Under the pieces are notes generated by a model. The model was not told the DNA's origin and made no database searches. It saw only the letters and a program-made list of their open reading frames with translations. Positions 1 through 10,818 of a stretch of 64,000 nt of DNA are shown in pieces. Made by a program: the position numbers and the translations under genes. How positions within the stretch are numbered: the stretch's first letter is position 1; every line of letters begins with the position of its first letter. This DNA is from Druceiella hillmani. Its lineage: Eukaryota; Arthropoda; Insecta; Lepidoptera; Hepialidae. The DNA lies in assembly GCA_039881145.1 (NCBI GenBank), contig JAYKKI010000004.1, positions 44,549,001-44,613,000 on the forward strand. Reading direction: 5' to 3'.

Positions 1-410
1 TATTGAAACTTGGTCGCTAACAGTTTGTTAAATAGAAAACACATCTAACAGAACAGACTTCTCAAAAATGGAATTTTTGTTACGATTTGTATTTAAAAAT
101 ATTTTAATAAAATTTGCAATTTTTGTAAATAAATATTTAGTACACATATAAGAACACAAATTTTGAAATATTTAACATAAATAAAAACTGATAATATAAA
201 GACGTAAAAAACGTAAACAAAAAAAAGGGGTGGATGGGTGGGTAAAGTATATCCAAAATTGTTTGTCTGATACCTGTTATTAGATGTGAAGGCATTTATT
301 TAATACACTTTTGCTGAATTACTTTTAACAGCCTGAATATTGGGTAAATGCTTTGTTCTAAATAAGCATTCTTCATATAAAAAAAATTTAAAAAAAGAAA
401 AATTAATTTT
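1..410. other. A+T-rich DNA, nothing recognised
   Basis: Low-complexity A+T-rich sequence with short A runs. I see no open frame with coding character and no repeat structure. Confidence 0.6.
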
Positions 411-627
411 TGCTCAAGAACACGTCTTTGATGTAGTTGTGAGCGTATAAAAATGCACTTAATCAAAAATTAATTTGTACGTCGCACGACTCATTTGTTG
501 ATGTACTGTTTTAGAGTTCACGGAGTATAGTAATAAATGAATCACGCTACGTACAATTTCGTTTTTGTTTAAGTGCACTTTTATACTCTCACGGATACAT
601 CAATAATAAGATATCTTTGACGAGCAT
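411..627. repeat. small foldback (MITE-like) inverted repeat
   Basis: Positions 430-483 and 547-601 are imperfect inverted copies of about 55 bp. The conserved core reads GTATAAAAATGCACTTAA on the left and pairs with TTAAGTGCACTTTTATAC on the right, with similarity fading out to about 411 and 627. The loop is about 63 bp. There is no coding capacity. The form is that of a short non-autonomous DNA element or a foldback. I could not define terminal motifs or a target duplication, so the exact ends are uncertain. Confidence 0.6.
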
Positions 628-2481
628 TAGTTACATAAAATATGATATAAAATAAAAAAAATATTTCATTAAAACAAATTTATATAGATGAAGGCTCCAA
701 CTTAATAAGGGCGAAACCAAATACGCCATATATAATTTGTTATATACAACAAAAAAACGTACTAATCAGGAGAGCTTAAAATGTTTTAACCCCTTATTCG
801 GTTCCTCTTGTATCTACTAATCTCCTTATGTCGTTTCAATTATTTCGTTCTGCTCACATGTTTTATACAAACAAATCAAACTATAAGTATGCCGCGTTTC
901 TATCTAGTTACCTTAAACAGTTAACCACAGAAACAAGCGATAGACTTTTAGATAATTTTGGTTAAAAAGATAGAAAATTATTAATAGTACGACAACAGTT
1001 AATTTATTGAGTATGAATAAATAAAAAAACGAACGAAATGAACCATTGAAACAGCAAAATGAATAAATTAAGTCAAAATAAATTATTTTTAAATGAGATC
1101 AAATAATGAAAAAAATTATTTTATTTGGGGAAATCTACACTTAAACACGAAAGGTTTAAGTTGAAGTGCCACGTTCAAAGCGACATGGTAATTTAAAATT
1201 TTCCATGATTACGTGTAGATTTAACAATTCTAAAATGAGTTTAACACTAAATTTTATATCGTAAAACACAAAGTTCTTGTAATTTAGTTATATAGTAAAA
1301 CTCTTCTATCACCAAATTGAGTAAGTTAAAAAACATCTGCTGTTTATTTTGTATCCTTGTTTAATGATGTTTCAAGTTAATTTATATATGCAATTAAATC
1401 TAAATTATATGAAAACTATTTAATTTTCAACGCGTCTTATAAAATCGTCTGATAAATCTTTCACATTAACTCACTACGGTATATGAAAAGGCGTCAGTTT
1501 ATATAACCTGTAGATCGAATCAAATTTCTTAACTTATTTCTGACATACTCCTCACAATATTTTTTCGATTTTGTTTTCTTTTATCTGACATATTTCTCTT
1601 TTTCTCCAATTATCAAAATGTTATTAACTATTTTTGATTTTGTACTATTTAAAAACCATTAGCTCTCTGCCCCAAAAACCATATATTATAATTCGTGTGT
1701 TCAGGTAAATGAGACATGTAAACAAGCGAAACTCCACTTAAATTCGACATGAGATATATTATATTTAGGTACCAACTGAACTAATAACCTTTCAACTTTG
1801 GAAGAAAATTAGCGTATGCGCCGTGATTCAGGCTTCTCGTCATGATGCGTGAAAAAAATACTTTCACTTAGATGGACTGTGTTTCCTCACTCACCGTATT
1901 TTCCACATTTTTTCTATCATTGTTTTGCCCGCTATCTATTTTTTTAGGCACTAAAAATTTAAAGCTATGTCTTTGGAAAAAATAGGATTTTTTCAAAACC
2001 CCAATATTTCTACAAAGAAGGGATTTTATCCCTACATGCACGTTGGTGTCAAGTGCCAACCTGATATAAGCATGCACACGCGTACTCACGTACCCACGTG
2101 AATCCAAATATTTTCTATGTGCTTTCTTTATATACACTATACAAGTAAAAGTTTTTGAAAAATTTGATTACTCCACATTAATTGGGAATTAGCCAAATTT
2201 GTTTCCTTTAGATATTAATAGACGTAATTTTTGCACTTCAAAATAAATGGATAAGGTTTCCATTAATAAATAGAAACTGTCTTAAAAAATAGAGTAATTC
2301 AGTTAAAATCACTATACCTATAAAACTAAAAATTTGATAGCGAAAAGCATTGTTAAAATCAAAGTTATACTGACATTTTAAGAATAAGATATATTTGTTA
2401 CCTCGTTCAAAGAACTTTCAACGTTGCTGCAACAAAACTAGGTCACAACAGATATAACTATTTCAATTCATTGATTGTGAA
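628..2481. other. A+T-rich DNA, nothing recognised
   Basis: Open frames here (for example 1868-2137 on the minus strand) have no recognisable domain and the composition of the surrounding non-coding DNA. I see no repeats beyond short A/T runs. Confidence 0.5.
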
Positions 2482-2634
2482 ATGGCAGCGAAATACAAAC
2501 GTAACTCGGAAAATATTTCCAATTATCGCAGTGTCCAGCAGCGTGAGAAATATTGTGGAACGTTGTGTGAAATTTTATCGCAAAGTTCTGCGTTCATAAG
2601 CCAGGAAAAAATATTGGGCCTCGGCATACCATAA
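2482..2634 (+). CDS. unrecognised 50-codon ORF, possible exon or TE fragment
   Basis: A short ATG-to-TAA frame in a patch clearly richer in G+C than its surroundings. It begins MAAKYKRNSENISNYR and ends EKILGLGIP. Codon use is mixed rather than A+T-dominated, which is why I note it despite its size. I do not recognise the peptide. It has no signal peptide or membrane segment; it is polar with two Cys in the middle. No splice signals were identified that would extend it, and no neighbour suggests a function. It could be a fragment of a degraded transposon protein or a chance frame. Confidence 0.22.
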   Translation: MAAKYKRNSENISNYRSVQQREKYCGTLCEILSQSSAFISQEKILGLGIP

Positions 2635-4463
2635 AAATAGTGAAACTTAGTTCCTACATTTTAATAATTTTCATGAAAAGTTTGTTTGGCCCATGGTTTA
2701 CTTCAGAGCGTACGGTTTAAAGCATGACATCATATGTCGATTTTTTGCTTTTCACAAAAGAAAATTGTATTTTTTGACATGCTTATCTCCTGTATTCGCT
2801 GAGATGTTTTTCTCTCCTATCGTTTCTTTTTAAATATTTCAAACTTTAACTTAAACTTGTAGAATAGTCCTTTTCTCTAAAAGATGAATATAGTAATAAT
2901 ATTTTGACAGATAAGATAATAGTATTTAAAAAGTTACTACCTCATTTTTCTATGATTAGATGTGGTATTAAATTTAATTACTTTTGTATCACTTCATCAA
3001 TTGTTAGTTACCGTATTTTGAATATACCTTAATTTGAGGATAAACCTAAAATCCAAAATTTCATTGAAACGTATTAAATTATCGTCTTTTACGTACGTAG
3101 AAATTAAGGGCCGGAAATTTTTAAAACGATAATTTTATTTAAACCTTAAATCTGTGACTAAACGTGTTAAGGTTTTGAAAAATCAAGCAAATAAATTCTC
3201 TTATGCTAGTCTCTAATTTTTATTCCTCGCTTTTCTAATTCGCCGCAGCCAAATTTCATGACGGAATAGTTTACCTTTTAGCTACGAACACCCTTATAAT
3301 TTCGCGCCGTTCTTCCGTTCTTAAGTCATAGTACTGGGATAATATTTTATATTATATTGATTAAATTACATTAATGTTGTGTTAGTTTAATAAAAATATT
3401 ATCTGGCCTTTGAGGCTATAGTATTAACATTTTGAACTGCTTTCCGGTTTAAACTGCTGCATGTATATATGCAGGAAACCCTCATAGTGCGAATTTTCTT
3501 CACATTTATAGGTTCATTTATCGTTCTTCCTATCTCTGCCCATATGTAACCCAATATGTTTTTTATTATTGGTGATAGCAGCTAGGTACTTGGCAATTTC
3601 AGAAATATGGAAATACAGATATGAAAATGTTATTAAAATCGTTTCAACATTTTGAATAAAAAAATTACTTACGTACAAAGTTACTCAACAGAGATATTAT
3701 AAATACAAAAATATATATTTCAGATAATGATAAAAAATAAATAAATATGTACCGATATCGAATTTGATCTCAACCAGTAATATCAATTATCTCTTCTCCG
3801 CTTCTATGGCCGTGCGTAACTTACGATACGGAGTAGAAGAAGCGAACGTTTTGGTTATTTTTAAAATTTTACTAAAAATAAGCTTCTCCAATTTACATAA
3901 AGCTTTATCTTTCTATGGCTCATAGTGTGCAAATAAAAATAGGGTATATTCTTTGTGAATGCATAGGTAATGATCAATAACGATATAAGTGAAGGTTATA
4001 GGAGAGCGGTGGTCACGTTTTTAATTTAAACTTTTTGTCATCACTAATCAATTCAATTAAAATAATTTTTAAAAGAATCCTATGGGTTGTCCCATCTAAA
4101 TCTGCAGAAATGTTACCTGTTATAGAATATTGGTTAAAATACTTTTGTTACTGGATTGAGCCGGAAAATTCAATATTTAAACACAGGACAGAAATAACAA
4201 ATAAACCGTTGAAAATATCTTTAATGAATTCGTAGGTGGTCAAATAAAGTCATGGTGATTTATGGACCGTTTTTTTTATATATGTATATATTGAAGTATG
4301 CAATGTCCGGTAATTTCAAATACCAGGTTTGATTTTCTTAAAATGTAAAATTGATTTTTTTTGTTTTCTTGTTTATTGTAAAAGTAAGTTAATTGTCTGT
4401 CACAGGAAATTGTGTCCAAGATTTTGTATACGGATATCTTTTAGAGATTTAATTTCGTAAGGT
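2635..4463. other. A+T-rich DNA with two small hairpins
   Basis: An imperfect hairpin lies near 3800-3838 (CTTCTA..CCGT..CGTAA against its complement TTACG..ACGG..TAGAAG), and a short one near 3459-3476 (CTGCAT/ATGCAG). The ORF at 4035-4235 has no recognisable features. Confidence 0.4.
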
Positions 4464-4739
4464 ATGGATAAGTTCAAAATTCGAATATTGTTTGTAGAAT
4501 TAATGCAGTACAGAGAGTTTAAAATATTAACTCAGTATTTGGCAAGAATTTGGCTACCAAACGCAAAGTGCATCGATGGTATGAAAAATACCTATCTGAA
4601 TCTAAATATAATTTTGAAGGTGAACCACCTGGGCGACCTGAACCAAGGTAATTAATGATAAACTTAGAACTTCACCGAAAGCGTATACATTTCAAACTAC
4701 GTGTGAATTAGTAGCAAGATTTAACGTCACTATCATAAT

Positions 4740-4753
4740 AATATTTAATTATT
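4740..4753. repeat. target-site duplication, left copy (14 bp)
   Basis: AATATTTAATTATT directly before the palindromic element is repeated exactly at 5039-5052 directly after it. Removing the element plus one copy restores continuous mariner coding similarity, so this is read as an insertion footprint. Confidence 0.75.
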
Positions 4754-5038
4754 GAATATATTTGGCGCTAATTTTGTAGAAATTCATTATCCACAATTAA
4801 ATGAACCTACGTGATGTAGTATTATTTCTACTTTCTTTGAGTTATTTACCACGACCTAGGTTTCGTTGTATTACAACATCTTCAGGTGGGCTATTAGCAA
4901 AGATTTCCTAATAGCCAACCCGATCTATCTTTGCTAATAGCCCATCGAAGATGTCGTAATACAACGAAACCTAGGTCGTGGTAAAGAACTCAAAGAAAGT
5001 AGAAATAATTCTACATCACGTAGTTTAATTTAATTGTG
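4754..5038. mobile_element. palindromic hammerhead-motif element, copy A (285 bp)
   Basis: Starts GAATATATTTGGCG and ends TTTAATTTAATTGTG, flanked by a perfect 14-bp direct repeat. After a 5' extension of about 38 bp it consists of two inverted arms (4792-4904 and 4923-5038) around a short loop. Each arm, read outward, goes from CTTTGCTAATAGCC through the ribozyme-like motif to GTAGAAATAAT..CTACATCACGTAG. The left arm (minus strand) has the intact motif; the right arm is damaged in the core. No protein coding. A target duplication of this length does not fit Tc1/mariner (TA) or hAT (8 bp) and points to target-primed insertion, as in Penelope-like or LINE-driven elements; that assignment is inference. 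Confidence 0.7.
4849..4889 (-). ncRNA. hammerhead ribozyme-like motif (copy A, left arm)
   Basis: On the minus strand: CCAC, CTGAAGA, T, GTTGT-AAT-ACAAC, GAAA, CCTAGG, TC, GTGG. This maps onto the hammerhead core CUGANGA, stem II, GAAA, stem III, GUC, with stem I formed by CCAC/GTGG. Predicted cleavage lies between 4853 and 4852. Stem III (ACC/GGT with a 2-nt loop) is too short to be stable alone, as in ribozymes known to act better as dimers. The odd point is one unpaired T between the core and stem II. Confidence 0.5.
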
Positions 5039-5052
5039 AATATTTAATTATT
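5039..5052. repeat. target-site duplication, right copy (14 bp)
   Basis: Exact second copy of AATATTTAATTATT found at 4740-4753. Confidence 0.75.
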
Positions 5053-5640
5053 TTAAATAAATCGATAAGGATAAGAAGCTGGAGAGATGAGTTCCGCACG
5101 AATGAAACGAGCGTCAGAAGAAAAATCGTTTCGAAATTTGTTTTTATTTTTCTCATGATATAAAACTTATTTATTGTTATACCGGATTGTTGTGGATTTT
5201 AAAAAATGGATTTTCTTCAATAAGCGCCAGCATAGTTGGATTAATACATGGTATACGATAATAGCTGGATTATTACCAAAACACCCTCCAAAATCGATTA
5301 CTCACCGATAAAAACTCCACTAAAACTTTATGGAACCTGATCAATCGATTACAGTGAGTGTTTACTTTAACTAATCAGATGAAATGATAAGAGAGCTTGT
5401 GATTAAGGAAACAAGATTAGCGAATACATGCCGCACGAGCGTCTTCGCTCAAATTATAAGAGCTAGACTCGGAAACTCTTATACACCATCGTATTCTTCG
5501 AACATTACCCCAATTGAATATAATTTTTTTCAGACCGTGGATTACTTTTTTCCAGGAAAAAAGAACCGTATTCTCTCTAGGTCAATAATAGAAAACATAA
5601 TAATTACAAACAATTTTAACTTTACGCTTTGACTACAAAA

Positions 5641-6429
5641 ATAATAAATTATTCGTGGTTAAATTTGAATATATGTAGTGAGTAATCTAAAAACTATGTA
5701 CATGTTGAAAATTTATTTAATTAAATATTTTATTTACTTTAAGGTTATTAAACTTACAGAAATAAACTTACAAAAAATATTATATCATGACTAGAAAATA
5801 TATATGTTTCTGTTTCTAAAGGTTGCTAGCGAATTAATTTTTGTTTGCACTGTATAAAACACACGACATTTGGTGAACTCTCAGACAAACTCTATTTAAT
5901 TTTGAATAATCGAAGCAATGACTGGAGTTTCGTTAAATTTTCACATGAATCACGAAACAGATATATTTATTTATGAATATCTATGAAATGTATGAATGTA
6001 AACTCGGCAGTTCAAAATTACACGGCGTTGTTCAAAATTGCACGGTTTGAAAATTAACTGGTTATATTATTTATTTCAAATACATATTTGAGATTTATGG
6101 TGCTGGTTTATTTTCTGATGGAAATAATTTTTTTCATCTAATCCTACTCTTAACTCCGGATGCTATTTGTCCAGCTATCCCCTGTTATTTCAGAGTATAT
6201 CAGGAAAATTTACATATAGATAAATAGCTCGCATCGGTATTAAAATTATCGCAAATCAATAATGATGTAAGTTGAGATATATCAAGAATTATATTACCGT
6301 GATATTAATGTTTTATCACATCGTTAGAAGTGTTATTTTTAATAACGTACTTCACTTTAAAAACATGGTTGTGTTAAATTTGAACTGGCAAACTTATTTT
6401 CGTGTGAATTTAAAACCAAGAATTATAAT
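5641..6429. other. A+T-rich DNA, nothing recognised
   Basis: No coding or repeat structure was recognised apart from a short direct repeat near 6010-6045 (TTCAAAATT followed by ACACGG or GCACGG). Confidence 0.4.
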
Positions 6430-6800
6430 AAGAAATTGTAGCCATCATGATGCTTCATATCTGCCAGTCGGTCGACCGATTTTTTTTAAATTCTTATATC
6501 GAAATATTTTTTTTGAATTGGAAACAAAAAAAATATTCTGATAATTTTTAAAAATAAAATATTAATTTAACTTAATCATTTTATTTTTATGAAATAATTT
6601 ATCATAGAAATACGTCCTAAAAATGTATTGAAAATATGTTTTAAATTTTATAATACTGTTGATGGACAACACGCGAGGCGGGTCGAATTAAATTGGAAAA
6701 AGCCTAGAAGACGTGAAACTGGCCGAATTAAATCGGAAAGAGCCGACAAGCCACGAAGCTGGCAGAATTTTTACGTCTCGATATGCCATCAAAACCTTGT
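6430..6800 (+). repeat. degenerate third copy of the large inverted-repeat family
   Basis: Shares order and wording with the middle of the inverted-repeat arms at 26.9-27.3 kb and 32.5-32.8 kb: TTATATCGAAAT, then ATAGAAATA, TTGAAAATATGTTTTAA, TTTTATAATACTGTT and CGTGAAACTGGCCGAATT (arms: CACGAAATTGGCCGAATT). It is much more diverged than the two arms are from each other. The ORF at 6628-6978 runs through this repeat and is not considered a gene. Confidence 0.55.
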
Positions 6801-8149
6801 AAATCCAATGTTTCACATCAAAATGTTATTACGCCACGCATTACTGATCATCACATGTGTCGTGGTCCGCTTCACCTCCTTTATCAACCACGATGGTTTT
6901 CTCACACATTGCTTTGTCCTACACTATTCCTTCCACCTGAATCATACAAATTTGAATTGTGAATCAAAATATTTTTAATAAAAATTGTTTTCGAATTTGT
7001 TATTTTGAATTTTAAGTTTAACAACACTTGAATCACATAACGAATAAATAACCAATAAAGTAAGAGACGCTAACATTAAAAACTGATAATCTGTTCTCCT
7101 AATTCGAAACAAGGTTGCACGAAATTGCGATCCAGACTAGAGTGAAACGATAAAATCCTGTTATAAATGCATAATTTCTTTCGAGTAAAAGATTTTATGA
7201 GCCAAAATTTGGGGTGCAAATAAATTATTTTATGCATCCAAAGTTGGCCCATATTCAATCGACGATTTCATAACAAATTTAAGCATTTAATTATTTCATG
7301 CAAAACATCTCATTTTCGTAGGCTATTTAAAAATTTATAAAACTGTTTAAATTAATTTACATATTGATCTTGCTTTTACTAAATAGTCCCGCTATCCTGT
7401 AGACTTTTATGCAATTTTACGGGCATTGTAAAACTTCTTTGATATAATAAAACTAAGAACCTGAGCTTAATTTGTGACCATATTCTGAGTAGACTGTAAA
7501 GATGTTAGGCTGTATTTTGGGCAAGGGCTATTCATTTTGAAACACCGCTTTATTGAACATGTTTCTCAAACAAATACACACTCGACTGAGGGCAACAACT
7601 CGGGTACAATGTTTCAAAAATATGGTGGCCTTATTGAATACACAAAAAATATATTTTTCATCAACTGTTATACCGCGCCGGATTAAACAAGAAAATATTT
7701 TTTTAAATATGAACCTCTTGTATATTTTAATTTAAATACTTTCACTCGACGCCGAAAATGCATCGACTGTATTTATTCTGTGACTGGTATGCAATGCAGT
7801 TGATAGCGATCCGCGCGTCGTCGTCGCAGCGCCTTCACGCGGTGCATGTAGTAGTCAGGCGCTGAGGCATGCAAATAAAACATACAATGCAATATTTGTA
7901 TAAATGGTCCAAATTAAGCATTTCGCGATCTTTCATCAGTAAGCTGCAGTAAAAAGTTTTAAAACACGAGCACATGTAATGATGATCAGGAGTTGTCAAC
8001 AAGTCAAATATATACAATGGGAAGCGGCAGCTAGTGACCAGACATTTTCATATAAATATTAATAAAAAAAAGGTAAAAGCAATAAAGCGGTACATAGTAC
8101 TACGGAGTAATACAAAAAAAATAAAAAATAAATTTTCAAAAACTGCTGA
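6801..8149. other. A+T-rich DNA with a CpG-rich patch at 7.8 kb
   Basis: Mostly featureless. Positions about 7800-7870 are rich in CG dinucleotides (GCGATCCGCGCGTCGTCGTC and beyond) without an open frame I recognise. The stretch 8015-8060 resembles 11745-11800 on the other side of the pogo element (shared CATTTTCATATAAA). Confidence 0.4.
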
Positions 8150-8151
8150 TA

Positions 8152-8176
8152 GGGTAAAACACTACAATACGCCCCA
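8152..8176 (+). repeat. pogo-like element, left terminal inverted repeat
   Basis: Begins GGGTAAAACACTACAATACG and ends CCCCA. It matches the reverse complement of 10819-10843 with 3 mismatches and is preceded by TA. Confidence 0.9.
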
Positions 8177-8570
8177 GTTGACAATACGCCCTATTGCCTG
8201 TACACGCACACAAATACAGATATCAAACAGTAGCGACACGTACGGCGCCGCGCCAGTCGCCCGTCATCAGTGCTGCCGGTTAGGTATGGTTATGTGACTT
8301 ATTTAGAAAAAAACATAAAAATCTTCACCAATTGCTTTGGAACAATTTGCGGTGAGTACCATACAAATTTACTTACATTGTACAGTATTTTTTTAATGCA
8401 GTTTTTGTTTGGAAATGTGTGTACAGCTTTAATTTACCTATTATTTAACGTATTCCTTGTAGTGAATTACTCGCAACGGTACTGTATTGAATTTCGCCCA
8501 TCTTGTGACTGGGGCGTTTTGTAAACATAAATTTACAAAACTCCTCGTTCATTATCCTACAATACGCCCC
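8165..8570. promoter_or_regulatory. subterminal motif array, left side
   Basis: CAATACGCCC occurs at 8165-8174 (within the TIR), 8182-8191 and 8560-8569, and the inverse form GGGGCGTTTTGTA at 8511-8523. Repeated subterminal copies of the terminal motif are typical of transposase binding sites. Here that role is inferred from position and repetition only. Confidence 0.5.
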
Positions 8571-8618
8571 ATCACCCAATCAAATTATTTATTACAAAAA
8601 TACTTTTTATTTTTACAG
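8352..8618 (+). other. probable 5'UTR intron of the transposase gene
   Basis: The donor GGTGAGTA (GT at 8352-8353) is a near-perfect animal 5' splice site. The pyrimidine-rich TTTTTATTTTTACAG ends at 8618, and the transposase ATG follows immediately at 8619. Together they predict a 267-nt intron that joins a non-coding leader to the start codon. Confidence 0.55.
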
Positions 8619-10466
8619 ATGTCGCATTACTATCAAAGAAAAACCCTACGGGCTTCTTGGTCTGATACGGATTTAAATGAAGCTATGCAAAAAGTGCATA
8701 ACAAGGAGATGGGAATTAATGCAGCTTCTAGGGTTTACAATATCCCATCTAGAACGCTCAGACGACATCTGGTAACATGAAAACTTAAAATGCCACTCGG
8801 GAGACCATCTGTTTTTTCAGAAGAATACGAGAAAAAACTAGTAGCTCACATTAAAAAACTTGAAAAAGTTGGCTTTGCACCTGACTGAAAGGATGTCAAA
8901 GAAATGGCTTACCAGTTAGCTCAAACGCTTAACATAAAAAACCCATTCTCGAACGACACTCATCAAGCAGGTAACGTTTGGTTCAACTGGTTCTTGAAAC
9001 GTAACCCTGAGTTAAGTCAGCGAAAATCTTAAGGTCTGTCACTTGCTAGAGCTTATGGTGTAAATCGAGAGGATGTCCAACATTTTTTTACATTGCTGGC
9101 TCAGATATATGAAGAAAACGACTTGGGTGAACATCCGGACCAAATATTCAACATGGATGAGACTGGCATCCAAATAAATAATAAACCTGGTAAAGTTATA
9201 GCCAGCAAAGGAGCTAAAGATGTTTACATGACTAGTTGCGAAAAGGGAGAGAATGTGACAATCATAGCTTGCTGCGATGCTCAAGGTAACTTTATTCCAC
9301 CGGTATTAATTTATAAGGGTTCCTACAGCAACCCTCAGTTTTCTGAAGGACTACCACCATGTTCGCAAGTATATATGAATAAGAAGTCATCATATATAAA
9401 CTCGGAACTCTTCATGAAATGGTTCGAGGAGATATTGTTACAAAAAAAATGTCCTGAAAAATCCCTATTGATAATGGATGGTCACAGTTCACACTGCAAC
9501 AATATTCGCTTGTTAGAAGTAACTAAAGATAATGATGTTACATTATTATGCTTACCAAGTCACACGACTCATGCACTTCATCCACCGGATAGGGCATTTT
9601 TCAGACCTTTGAAGATTTATTTTGCTCAGGAAGCAAAATCTTGGATGATCATGAATAAAGATAAACGACTTACTCGCTACGATGTGTCCAAACTTATTGG
9701 TAAGGCCTGGGGAAATTCTGCTAGTGTATCTAATGGAATCGCTGCTTTAAAGTCTTGTGGGATCTACCCATATGATCCAAACGACATACCAGAGCTCTAT
9801 TTTTCACTCTCGGACGCGTTGCGAGAACAAGATCTTGTATATGATGAGCAAGGAAATGATAATAATGAAGAAATGGTTACAGAAAATGTTGAACGGTATA
9901 ATTTTACTGCATTTGATAAAACACCCCAAAAATGTCCAGATTTACCTTCAGCGTCTGCAGAAGAAACGCCTACAAAAGTTTTGACTAAAGTTCATCCCAT
10001 ACCTAAATTACCAGCAATGACGTTGAAAAGAAAACAAAAGGTTATAGTGTTGACGTCCCCAGACAATATACAAAAAATAAAAGCTAAAGAAAAGTGTAAG
10101 AAGGATGCAGTGACGAAGAAACTGAAGATATGTGAAAAAAAGAAAGTAACACAGAAAAGAAAACAAGGAAAATAAAAAAAAAAGAAAGTGACCGTTGTCT
10201 CTTCATCATCAGAAAGCGATATTGATGAACAAAGTTACAAAAGCTCCTCGAACGAAGATATTTCTGATGAAGAAGAGAATAGGTGCATTGAATGTACAGA
10301 AAATTATTATTCCACGACTTCTAAAGAGGATTGGATAAAGTGTTTGTCATGTTCATCTTGGATGCATGAGTTTTGTACCATGTACAATCCTCTGTGCAAT
10401 GTTTGTGGAAAAAAAGTTAAACGGGAAGCTATGAATAAGATTAAGAAAACAAAGAAAAATAATTAA
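8619..10466 (+). pseudogene. pogo-like transposase with C-terminal PHD-like finger, four in-frame stops
   Basis: One frame of 615 codons plus stop, with no frameshift. Residues 1-55 form a pipsqueak/CENP-B-type helix-turn-helix (INAASRVYNIPSRTLRRH). About 60-155 is the second DNA-binding region (WFNWFLKRNPELS). From about 160 comes the DDE catalytic domain, with Asp 180 (NMDETG), Asp 287 (IMDGHSSH) and a third Asp 37 residues later (HPPDRAFFRPLK, codon 9588-9590), so all three metal-binding acidic residues are kept. A Lys-rich linker and an acidic Ser-rich stretch lead to a C-terminal zinc finger of PHD type (CIECT.., WIKCLSCSSWMHEFC, CNVC). Stops occur at codons 54 (8778-8780), 90 (8886-8888), 138 (9030-9032) and 519 (10173-10175). 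The first three break the N-terminal half and the last separates off the finger. In-frame continuity across every stop argues for point changes in a once-functional gene. The start follows directly after a splice acceptor. Confidence 0.9.
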
Positions 10467-10649
10467 ATGTAATTCAGTAAATGCCACGTAAAACTTATTG
10501 GGGTGATTTGAAATTGATCTCGAAGTAATTTCTAAGACTGATTGTTGAGTTTTTATTTTAATTATCTTAAGTTTGTTCTATTTTTGTAATAATATTATAA
10601 TGGGGAATTTTGTAACAGCCGTGAGGCATATTATCAACACATAGTGCTA

Positions 10650-10660
10650 CAAAACGCCCC
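10650..10660 (-). promoter_or_regulatory. subterminal motif, right side
   Basis: CAAAACGCCCC here mirrors the terminal motif, and a weaker form TGGGGAATTTTGTA lies near 10600. It is the counterpart of the array on the left side of the pogo-like element. Confidence 0.45.
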
Positions 10661-10818
10661 ACCGAAGCTATGAAAAAAATATTTTTTGTAACTAGTGTAA
10701 TAAGAAATGTAACCAAATTCAAGTGCCATTTTGTAGTTTATATACCATTTGTTGCATATATGATAAATATATGACTGATAAAAGTTTAAAGGGTATTTTA
10801 TTGAGAATCCCGTAAAAG

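Larger units (their letters stand above)
4464..5640 (+). pseudogene. mariner-type transposase relic, interrupted by a nested element
   Basis: Remains of a mariner (IS630/Tc1/mariner) transposase, which cuts and pastes a DNA transposon at TA. The N-terminal part is in two frames: after a start near 4464 the text shifts to VHRWYEKYLSES and GEPPGRPEPR, then FQTTCELVARFNVTI, which fits the paired helix-turn-helix region. A 285-bp palindromic element (4754-5038) interrupts it. The text resumes with DKDKKLE, KWIFFNKRQHSWIN, then SITVSVYF..DEMIRELVIK and YTPSYSSNITPIEYNFF, matching the mariner block normally read as PPYSPDLAPxDYxFF. The last catalytic Asp is replaced (TPIEY), and the HDNARPH block holding the second is unrecognisable. 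Stops and frameshifts are frequent. The mellifera-like subgroup is my guess. Terminal inverted repeats were not found. Confidence 0.75.

Noticed and set aside
6628..6978. 116-codon plus-strand ORF
   Set aside because: Lies in a degenerate repeat copy whose relatives in the large inverted repeat have no open frame.
8034..8780. overlapping plus-strand ORFs with starts at 8034, 8270 and 8487
   Set aside because: They cover the TIR, leader and predicted intron. Only the part from 8619 belongs to the transposase, and that start follows the splice acceptor.
9039..9284. minus-strand ORF within the pogo-like transposase
   Set aside because: Antisense shadow of the catalytic domain.
9757..9984. 75-codon plus-strand ORF inside the transposase
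   Set aside because: Out-of-frame shadow; the main frame carries the recognised domain text.
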